From the NCBI GenBank assembly GCA_016209865.1, contig JACQVL010000242.1, positions 1 through 21,375 of the forward strand: a DNA stretch of 21,375 nucleotides. The letters are read 5' to 3'. Source of the DNA: Candidatus Latescibacterota bacterium. Its GTDB lineage: Bacteria > JAAXHH01 > JACQVL01. The notes beneath the pieces were generated by a model. The model ran no database searches. It worked only from the letters and a program-made list of their open reading frames with translations, and was not told the origin of the DNA. The position numbers and the translations under genes are program-made. Shown here in pieces: positions 16,203 through 21,375 of this stretch (position 1 is the stretch's first letter; each line of letters starts with the position of its first letter).

Positions 16203-16592
16203 ATGAGCCAACAGATCACGTTAGACCTGCCCGACGAGGTGTTGACCCGTGCTAAACGACTGGCAACACTCGCACGACGCGAAGTGGCAGAAATCCTGGC
16301 TGAAGCGGTCTCAGTTGCGCTCCCGCCTTTGGATGTCGTGATAGGGGAGAGCCCGTCCGTTTCGGATTTGCCAGATGAGGAAGTCCTGAAATTAGCGGAT
16401 CTACAACTCGATCCTGAGCAGGACCACCGACTGAGTCAGTTGTTGGACAAACAGCAGGCTGGTCAGTTAACCGAGCAAGAAAGAACCGAGCTTCTGGCGT
16501 TGATGCAAGTCTACGAAGCGAAGCTCCTGTGCCAGGCTGAGGCACTTGTGGAGGCGGTACGACGGGGGCTACGGGAGCAACTCTCTCCATGA
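16203..16592 (+). CDS. RHH-like antitoxin-type protein paired with HNH gene
   Basis: A 129-residue acidic protein. Residues 3-43 (QITLDLPDEVLTRAKRLA and following helix AEILAEAVSVAL) look like a ribbon-helix-helix DNA-binding segment. The rest is a Glu/Gln/Leu-rich helical region (DEEVLKLADLQLDPEQ, LTEQERTELLALMQVYEAKLL). The stop overlaps the next start as ATGA (16589-16592), tying it to the HNH gene. Genes of this kind recur beside HNH nuclease genes in cyanobacteria and Chloroflexota (recollection, not searched). ATG 16203 follows a GGGGG site. Composition is AT-richer than the flanking glycan genes. The role is likely autoregulator or antitoxin-like. The partner's active core is gone, so the pair may be decaying. 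Confidence 0.7.
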   Translation: MSQQITLDLPDEVLTRAKRLATLARREVAEILAEAVSVALPPLDVVIGESPSVSDLPDEEVLKLADLQLDPEQDHRLSQLLDKQQAGQLTEQERTELLALMQVYEAKLLCQAEALVEAVRRGLREQLSP

Positions 16593-16792
16593 GTGATCGT
16601 ATCCCCAACGATGTAAAGGAACGGGTACGTCAGCAGGCAAGACATCGCTGTGGATATTGTCGCAGTCGTCAAGAATATGTGCTGGGCTTACTGGATCGGG
16701 CGACAGTCGTAGCACTTCACCTGAACAACTTGATTGCCACGATAGTCCGACAAAAATGGATAGAAGCAGGCTGGTATCCACCAAAGCATTGA
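16589..16792 (+). pseudogene. HNH endonuclease remnant with internal deletion
   Basis: The frame is open for 67 codons. Residues 1-35 (DVKERVRQQARHRCGYCRSRQEY, with Cys21 and Cys24) match the start of a common short HNH nuclease family. Residues 36-67 (RATVVALHLNNLIATIV and KWIEAGWYPP) match the C-terminal end of the same family. The intervening block, which in intact relatives carries the His-Asn-His metal-binding core and a conserved DP.TG...LFNPR stretch (recalled, not aligned), is missing, with the junction near 16695-16700. The deletion is in frame, so a short protein could still be made, but it cannot be an active nuclease. It overlaps the RHH-like gene by 4 nt. Confidence 0.8.
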
Positions 16793-16816
16793 GCCGGGAG
16801 TATGAAAGGAATCCTC

Positions 16817-18097
16817 ATGCCCACCCACTTAGTCAGCACGATCGCCGTGAAAGATTTCGGCTCGGAGACCCTGCGCGTCGGCGACCTCAACGGGGACGGC
16901 GCGCCGGATTTGCTCTTCGTCCAGAGCACCTACGGCCCCCGCGAGATTACCTGCTTAACAGCCACCACGATCCACGGTGATCTCTTCTGGCAGACCGGCA
17001 CCCCCGCTCCCGACAACGGCCGGCTCTACAGCGACCTGCCCGTGCAGGTCTACGATTGGGACGGGGACGGTCGCAACGAAGTGCTGTACGTCCGCCAGGC
17101 CCACTATGCCGAGGTGTACCCGGAGGACGGCTGGGCGCGCCAGCGCGCGCGCCGGTACGAAGGCCACGCGACGATGGTCGTGCTGGAAGGTCTGACCGGC
17201 CAGGAACGTTCGACGTTTCCCCTTCCCGCTCCGGCGGACGATAGCTTCCTGTTCGCCGACCTGACCGGCCGCGGCCGGCGCGAAGACTTCGTCGTGAAGG
17301 ATCGCTACTGGAACATGTGGGGTGTCTCGCGCGACGGCGACGTGTTCTGGCACTGGGAAGGCTCTACCGGACACTTTCCTGCCATCGCTGACCTCGATGA
17401 TGACGGCCGGGATGAAGTGTTCGTCGGGTTCGCCCTGATCGACCACGATGGGACAGTGCTCTTTTCTCATGATCCCGGCGACGGGCATCAGGACGCCGCC
17501 TACATCACACGGCTCCCGGATGGCGCCTGGCGTCTCCTCTTCGGGAATCACGGCATCCATTGCCTTGCTGCCGACGGCACCGAACTCTGGCATCACCCGC
17601 TCACTGAAGCACAACATGTCGTCGCCGGTCACTTTCGCTCCGATTCCTCCACGCAGTTCATGGTCATCGACCGCGGCCAGCGACACGGCCCGGAACGCGG
17701 CCAGGAACGCGATCCGGCGACCCTTTACCTCTACGATGTCGACGGGCGCGAAATCTGGCAGCGAAGCCAGCCTGCGGGGAGCTGGGCCGCTGCTCTTGTG
17801 AACATCAACTGGCTTGGACTCGATTCGCCACAGGCCGCACTCGTCTACAACCGCGGCCCGCTCGAACACGCCGCCGTCTACGACGGGGCAGGCGACATCG
17901 TCGATACCTTTCAGATGCAGTACACCTCAGACCTCCACGGGGTAGACCGCCAGTATTATTGCACCCGGGCTGACGTGTGGGGGGACAGCCGCGACGAGGT
18001 GATCTTCTTCGGGTCGGCCGGCGCGTGCATCTACGCGAACGCCCGACCGTGGGCGCTTCCGACACTGTACAATAACACTCTGTATCCGGGAATGTGA
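16817..18097 (+). CDS. FG-GAP/VCBS repeat beta-propeller, rhamnogalacturonan-lyase-like
   Basis: A 426-residue protein with calcium-type FG-GAP motifs: DLNGDGAPD (23-31), DWDGDGRNE (80-88), a decayed DLTGRGRRED (148-157) and DLDDDGRDE (192-200). The layout and the C-terminal LYNNTLYPG resemble the propeller of PL11-type rhamnogalacturonan lyases and their uncharacterised relatives. The protein is shorter than PL11 enzymes and lacks their N-terminal part, so lyase activity is doubtful. No signal peptide is seen, which is unusual for a pectin lyase. ATG 16817 is preferred over 16802 because AAAGGA sits 6-7 nt upstream, whereas the earlier start has its purine run too close. It lies between the HNH remnant and the peptidase, within the glycan block. 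Confidence 0.75.
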   Translation: MPTHLVSTIAVKDFGSETLRVGDLNGDGAPDLLFVQSTYGPREITCLTATTIHGDLFWQTGTPAPDNGRLYSDLPVQVYDWDGDGRNEVLYVRQAHYAEVYPEDGWARQRARRYEGHATMVVLEGLTGQERSTFPLPAPADDSFLFADLTGRGRREDFVVKDRYWNMWGVSRDGDVFWHWEGSTGHFPAIADLDDDGRDEVFVGFALIDHDGTVLFSHDPGDGHQDAAYITRLPDGAWRLLFGNHGIHCLAADGTELWHHPLTEAQHVVAGHFRSDSSTQFMVIDRGQRHGPERGQERDPATLYLYDVDGREIWQRSQPAGSWAAALVNINWLGLDSPQAALVYNRGPLEHAAVYDGAGDIVDTFQMQYTSDLHGVDRQYYCTRADVWGDSRDEVIFFGSAGACIYANARPWALPTLYNNTLYPGM

Positions 18098-18102
18098 AAG
18101 AA

Positions 18103-18130
18103 GGGATTCCGCTTTCGCGGGAATGACACC
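18103..18130. repeat. Dispersed GGATTCCGC...GCGGGAATGACA repeat
   Basis: Imperfect hairpin: ATTCCGC pairs with GCGGGAAT around a TTTC loop with one bulged G. It lies 5 nt after the FG-GAP gene stop. Same family as 2018-2035, 8933-8960 and 19661-19680; may act as a processing or weak termination signal. Confidence 0.7.
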
Positions 18131-18217
18131 ATTGCATGACATGAGTATCTTTAGTGTTGTATTACTGCACGTGTCCATGCGACTGAAGGCAACGAGGAGG
18201 CACGAGGGGGCGGGCAT

Positions 18218-18243
18218 GGGCGGGTGCCGCAGGCAACCCGCCC
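18218..18243. repeat. GC-rich hairpin
   Basis: GGGCGGGT (18218-18225) plus GCC pairs with GGC plus ACCCGCCC (18236-18243), with a GCA loop and one bulged A, giving 11 bp of nearly all G-C pairs. Confidence 0.6.
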
Positions 18244-18328
18244 GCGCAGGGGAAGGGGGTGGGGAATTTACACGCGGCAGAGCCGTGCGAAGCCGTCGCC
18301 GCGAGCCCGGACACGTGCGCTTCTTTGC

Positions 18329-18353
18329 GCCACTTTCTTCTAAAGAAAGTGGC
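18329..18353. terminator. Perfect 11-bp palindrome, possible terminator or REP-like element
   Basis: GCCACTTTCTT (18329-18339), loop CTA, AAGAAAGTGGC (18343-18353). There is no T-run on either side, so termination is uncertain and a REP-like repeat is equally likely. Confidence 0.4.
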
Positions 18354-18416
18354 AAACCCACAGCACGGCTTTTCCTTCTCCATCACCCTTGCTCCAAGGC
18401 ATAAGGAGTCGTCTCC

Positions 18417-19589
18417 ATGCCCTCTTTAGTTGACCGGCCGCGCGCATCGCGCATCCTCCACGAATCCGACCTCGACCTCCTCATCGCCTCGCGGCGCGAG
18501 AACGTCGCCTACCTCACCGGCGTCTTCAGTCATCTCTACTGGGAATACCCCGAAGTCGCCCACTGCCTCGAACGGGAAGATGACGGGTGCGACGCCCCAT
18601 ACTATTTTGCGGCCTTGCCCCGCGCCAGCGACTCCCCTCCCTTCGTCGTCGCCCACACCGGCCGCGCCAGTCTCTGGCAACGCGAAAGCTGGATGACAGA
18701 CGTGAAACCGTGCTGCTGGAAGGAACACGGCCAGACTCCGGTCGATCGATTAGTCGAGGGGATCGAGGATCGAGGGCTTTCGAACGGTCGTCTTGGCGTT
18801 GAGATGCGGCATCTCCCCGCAGGCATCCTCTCCGATCTGCAACAACGCCTCCCCCAGGCAACCTTCACGGACGCGACCGATCTCCTCTGGCGACTCCGCA
18901 TGGTCAAGACCGCCGAGGAACTCGCCCGGCAACGACACGCCTACCAGATCGGCGAGACCGTCTACTCAGGCGTCTTCGACGCCCTGCGCGACAACCCGCG
19001 CCGTCCGGTTCAAGAACTCCGGGGCCTGGAGATGGCCATCGCCACCGAAGCCGGATGCCCGCCCCTCCATTTTGGCTACCTCTTTCCCCAGGACAACGCC
19101 GCCAAACGCGCCTGGGCGCCGGATGCCGGAGGCTACACGACCGCGCCGGGCGATACCATCCTGCTCGACCTCGGCCTGATCTGGCACGGGTACACGACCG
19201 ACTTCGGACGGGTCGCCTCGATCGGGAAAGCCAGCCAGACCGTGCGGGATGCGTTCGAGCGCGTCCGCGACCTGCGCCGCACGATCGAGGCTGCCATCCG
19301 GCCGGGAGTCCGTGCGTGCGATGTCTGGAACGCCGCGGCTCAATTTCAACAACACCGTGGAGAGCCGGTGAACGAGGGCGTCGGCCACAGCCTGGGGATC
19401 GAATGCCACGAACCCCCGCGACTCGCCCCCGACGACGAGACCGTCCTCGAAACGGGGATGACGATCGTCATCGAGCTGGTCGCCAGCGTCGAGCACATCG
19501 CGTTCCTGCTCGAAGACGCCGGTCTGATCACCGAACAGGGCTGGGAAAGCCTGACGACGTTCGGGACTGATCTGATCGAGATTCTGTGA
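18417..19589 (+). CDS. M24 family metallopeptidase (Xaa-Pro-type)
   Basis: A 390-residue protein with a creatinase-like N-terminal domain (about 8-160) and a pita-bread catalytic domain. The five metal ligands of the family are in place: Asp251 (LLDLGL), Asp262 (YTTDFGR), His324 (GVGHSLGIECHE), Glu353 (VIELVAS) and Glu366 (LLEDAGL). His331 is the expected second active-site histidine. The overall pattern fits Xaa-Pro aminopeptidase/dipeptidase or a creatinase relative. No signal peptide, so cytoplasmic. ATG 18417 has AAGGAG 8 nt upstream. It lies between propeller proteins of the glycan block, so peptides released from glycoproteins are a possible substrate, though housekeeping dipeptide turnover is equally likely. 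Confidence 0.9.
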   Translation: MPSLVDRPRASRILHESDLDLLIASRRENVAYLTGVFSHLYWEYPEVAHCLEREDDGCDAPYYFAALPRASDSPPFVVAHTGRASLWQRESWMTDVKPCCWKEHGQTPVDRLVEGIEDRGLSNGRLGVEMRHLPAGILSDLQQRLPQATFTDATDLLWRLRMVKTAEELARQRHAYQIGETVYSGVFDALRDNPRRPVQELRGLEMAIATEAGCPPLHFGYLFPQDNAAKRAWAPDAGGYTTAPGDTILLDLGLIWHGYTTDFGRVASIGKASQTVRDAFERVRDLRRTIEAAIRPGVRACDVWNAAAQFQQHRGEPVNEGVGHSLGIECHEPPRLAPDDETVLETGMTIVIELVASVEHIAFLLEDAGLITEQGWESLTTFGTDLIEIL

Positions 19590-19596
19590 TGCAGGA

Positions 19597-19650
19597 GTCG
19601 GTGGTCAGTGGTCAGTGGTCGGTAAAACCAGTGACGAGTGACCAGTGACG
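19597..19650. repeat. Two heptad tracts: GTCRGTG x4 and AGTGACS x3
   Basis: Units 19597-19624 are GTCGGTG, GTCAGTG, GTCAGTG and GTCGGTA. Units 19630-19650 are AGTGACG, AGTGACC and AGTGACG. They start 8 nt after the peptidase stop. A complementary CCGACCACC lies at 19700-19708. Confidence 0.85.
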
Positions 19651-19660
19651 AGAAAAACCA

Positions 19661-19680
19661 GTGTCATTCCCGCGAAAGCA
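19661..19680. repeat. Dispersed GTGTCATTCCCGCGAAAGC repeat, left arm
   Basis: Matches the left arm of the 8933-8960 copy and the reverse complement of 18111-18130. The right arm has decayed (AGAAATT where GGGAATC would be expected). Confidence 0.65.
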
Positions 19681-19719
19681 GAAATTTATTCTGTTTTAAC
19701 CGACCACCAGAGGTGTTCC

Positions 19720-20994
19720 ATGCCGTCCATCTGTGATATCCAGCGTGAACGGTACATTCCCGCGCCCCGGCCGCACGTCTCGGCCGTGCTGGGAGTCCAG
19801 TACCTCGGCCACGGCCTTCGACGGGAGGAGAGACTCTCCAACGAAGGCTCCTCCGACTGGGTGGACACGATCCGCGTCCGCTCGTCCGACGACAACGGCC
19901 GGAGCTGGTCGGACTGGGAATTGCAGCACCGGGAATGGCCGACGCAGGGCGATTGCACGAAAGAGCAGATGCCCTTCTGTAACCAGTATGACCCGCGCTC
20001 CGGGCTGACGGTACAGATGGTCTTCCAGCGCGTCCTGCTGGGCGACCCTGAGCACGCGCTCGCCGAGCTCTGGAAGGGCCGCCGGCGGTATTACGACCAC
20101 GGGTTCTGGCAGGTTTCGGCGGACGACGGGCGGACGTGGAGCAATCTGCGCCAGCTCACCTACGAAGACGGGCCGGTGTTCGACCCGGAGCACTGGGGAA
20201 CCCCCGCGTTCCTGACCACGAACGAGATGTACGGCGGGTACAACCTCATCACCCGGCGGAACGGTAGCCTCGTCTACCCTGCCACCATCCCGGTCCCGTA
20301 TCACGATGAGGAAGACCGGGTAGTCGCCGACCTGGCCAACCACACGGGCCGGGAAGACCACGTGGCCGGAGTCCGGTGCTTCATCGGCCGCTGGAATCCC
20401 CAGCGCGCTGCCTACGAGTGGACAGCCTCCGACCCGGTTCTCGTCCCTCGGCGCGTGTCCTGGCGCGGCCTGCTCGAACCGGCGGTGGCGGAATTGACGA
20501 CGGGCGCGATCCTGCTGGAGATGCGCGGGTCGAACACGAAGATCACCCCGGGCAGAAAATGGATCGCTGTCTCGAAAGACGGCGGGCACTCATGGGGCCC
20601 GGTCACCGACCTGCGTTATGACGATGGAGAGCAATTTTACGCTCCGTCGAGCTTCGCCAGGATGATCCGGCACTCCAGGACCAGCGTCCTCTACTGGGTC
20701 GGGAATATCAGCGCCGCGCCGCCGGACAGAAACTCGCCCCGCTACCCGTTGTACATCGCTGAAGTGGACGAGACGATCCCGGCGCTGAAACGGGAGACGC
20801 TGACGGTCATCGATGACTACGACCCTGGCCATGACACCCCCCTGCTCCAGCTCTCCAACTTCAGCCTCTTCGAGAATCGTGAGACCAGCGAGTTCGAGGC
20901 CTACCTGACGCGTTACGGAGAGCGTGGGGACGGGAAGTCGTATACGGGGGATTTTTGGACGGCGGATGTGTACAAGTATGTCCTGACGTTCTGA
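19720..20994 (+). CDS. Asp-box (BNR/sialidase-like) beta-propeller protein
   Basis: A 424-residue protein with three Asp-box motifs of the SxDxGxxW type: SSDDNGRSW near 55-63, SADDGRTW near 132-139 and SKDGGHSW near 283-290. These mark the six-bladed propeller of the sialidase superfamily. The N-terminal ERYIPAPRPH lacks the (F/Y)RIP arginine motif typical of GH33 sialidases, so true sialidase activity is doubtful; hydrolases of other acidic or rhamnose-type sugars, or binding proteins, share the fold. No signal peptide. ATG 19720 has AGAGGTG upstream; an earlier in-frame ATG at 19645 would translate the intergenic repeat and is rejected. It is followed by a second Asp-box gene, so the two may work on the same substrate. 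Confidence 0.82.
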   Translation: MPSICDIQRERYIPAPRPHVSAVLGVQYLGHGLRREERLSNEGSSDWVDTIRVRSSDDNGRSWSDWELQHREWPTQGDCTKEQMPFCNQYDPRSGLTVQMVFQRVLLGDPEHALAELWKGRRRYYDHGFWQVSADDGRTWSNLRQLTYEDGPVFDPEHWGTPAFLTTNEMYGGYNLITRRNGSLVYPATIPVPYHDEEDRVVADLANHTGREDHVAGVRCFIGRWNPQRAAYEWTASDPVLVPRRVSWRGLLEPAVAELTTGAILLEMRGSNTKITPGRKWIAVSKDGGHSWGPVTDLRYDDGEQFYAPSSFARMIRHSRTSVLYWVGNISAAPPDRNSPRYPLYIAEVDETIPALKRETLTVIDDYDPGHDTPLLQLSNFSLFENRETSEFEAYLTRYGERGDGKSYTGDFWTADVYKYVLTF

Positions 20995-21029
20995 GTCGGT
21001 GGTCGGTGGTCAGTGGTCGGTGGTCGGTA
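20995..21029. repeat. Heptad tract GTCRGTG x5
   Basis: Begins at the base after the stop codon of the upstream gene: GTCGGTG, GTCGGTG, GTCAGTG, GTCGGTG, GTCGGTA. Like the tract at 19597-19624 it ends in GTAAAA(A)CCA, so the two are copies of one element with different unit numbers. Confidence 0.85.
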
Positions 21030-21064
21030 AAAACCAACAGCAAAAAAATGGCCAAGGAGCCAAC

Positions 21065-21375
21065 ATGGCAGCGATCACGGTTCTGCGCACCGGCCTCCTC
21101 TACCGGAACCCCAAGCCGCACATCCGGAGCGTCCATGCCTATTTCCCGTCGGTCGTGGTGATGAAGAATGGGGAACTGCTGGCGACGCTTGTCATCGGGG
21201 AAGCCTTCGAGGCGGTCAATCTGCGCACCTACGTCGCCCGTTCGATCGACCAGGGGGAGACCTGGCAGTTGGAAGGACTGATCTACCCGGGCACCGTCGA
21301 CCGGCTGACCTCAGACGCCTGCCGGCTCACCGCCCTGCCGGGCGGCGACGTCGTCGCGTTCATGGTGCGTCACGA
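21065..21375 (+). CDS. Second Asp-box (BNR/sialidase-like) protein, 3' end missing
   Basis: From ATG 21065 (AAGGAG site 6-7 nt upstream) 103 codons are open to the window edge. The translation begins MAAITVLRTGLLYRNPKPH and includes FPSVVVMKNGELLATLV, a first propeller strand pattern, and the Asp-box SIDQGETW (about 66-73). No signal peptide. It lies 70 nt after the preceding Asp-box gene, separated by a heptad tract, and probably shares its substrate class. Only the first blade or two are visible, so the family beyond BNR/sialidase-like cannot be stated. Confidence 0.75.
   Translation, partial: MAAITVLRTGLLYRNPKPHIRSVHAYFPSVVVMKNGELLATLVIGEAFEAVNLRTYVARSIDQGETWQLEGLIYPGTVDRLTSDACRLTALPGGDVVAFMVRH

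Larger units (their letters stand above)
18098..18416. other. 319-nt intergenic stretch with several palindromes, no gene
   Basis: No convincing coding frame. It begins with a dispersed repeat copy (18103-18130), continues with a G-rich strand run (about 18195-18265) that includes a stable hairpin at 18218-18243, then a second perfect palindrome at 18329-18353. It ends with the AAGGAG site for the peptidase gene. No T-run marks a classical terminator. It could hold a structured RNA or a decayed mobile element. Confidence 0.6.

Noticed and set aside
16955-17869. 304-codon minus-strand frame
   Set aside because: Antisense to the FG-GAP gene, which has recognisable DxDGDG motifs.
19597-19650. 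Possible CRISPR-like array
   Set aside because: Repeats are contiguous 7-nt units without spacers.
19645-19719. Longer N-terminus for the first Asp-box protein from ATG 19645
   Set aside because: It translates heptad and palindromic repeat sequence; ATG 19720 has its own ribosome site.
19696-20589. 297-codon minus-strand frame
   Set aside because: Antisense to the Asp-box gene; Arg/Val/Pro-rich shadow.
19720-20994. True GH33 sialidase
   Set aside because: Asp boxes are present but the (F/Y)RIP arginine motif is not seen; only the fold is supported.

Overview
The window is a high-GC (roughly 60 %, judged by eye) bacterial chromosome segment. No rRNA, tRNA, CRISPR array, integrase or transposase was seen, so the phylum cannot be fixed. 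The bc-type complex with bd-like subunits and the many short tandem heptad repeats between genes recall, from memory, Nitrospirota/Methylomirabilota- or Chloroflexota-like metagenomic genomes. That placement is a low-confidence inference.

Left half (1-8787), all on the minus strand. Running leftward from a divergent control region at about 8800-9050 is a four-gene respiratory operon: a bd-like membrane protein, a Rieske Fe-S protein, a fused cytochrome b6/subunit IV, and a CydA-like membrane protein ending in a c-type haem domain. The first three genes overlap; the last follows a 122-nt gap filled by a repeat pair. Beyond it come a small AT-richer GxxExxY (PD-(D/E)xK-like) gene bracketed by inverted repeat copies, a glutathione-independent formaldehyde dehydrogenase (fdhA), an NHL beta-propeller protein, a CPBP-type membrane protease with a signal peptide, and a P1/S58 self-processing peptidase cut by the window edge.

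Right half (9052-21375), all on the plus strand. A sugar-isomerase-like TIM barrel is followed by a soluble three-GAF/PAS HisKA_2 histidine kinase and its response regulator (receiver-PAS-four-cysteine tail). Next are a GH36 alpha-galactosidase, an RHH-like antitoxin-type gene overlapping an HNH nuclease gene whose catalytic core is deleted, an FG-GAP propeller protein, an M24 Xaa-Pro-type peptidase, and two Asp-box (BNR/sialidase-like) propeller proteins, the second cut by the window edge. None of the carbohydrate-related proteins shows a signal peptide, so they probably act on imported oligosaccharides or glycopeptides in the cytoplasm.

The intergenic regions are packed with small repeats: several different heptanucleotide tandem tracts, dispersed imperfect palindromes, facing TTCACCACAAAG-type arms, and a roughly 120-bp element able to fold as a three-way junction. 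The best candidates for something new are the hybrid bc/bd-like respiratory operon and the repeat-bounded GxxExxY unit whose N-terminus is encoded by the repeat.
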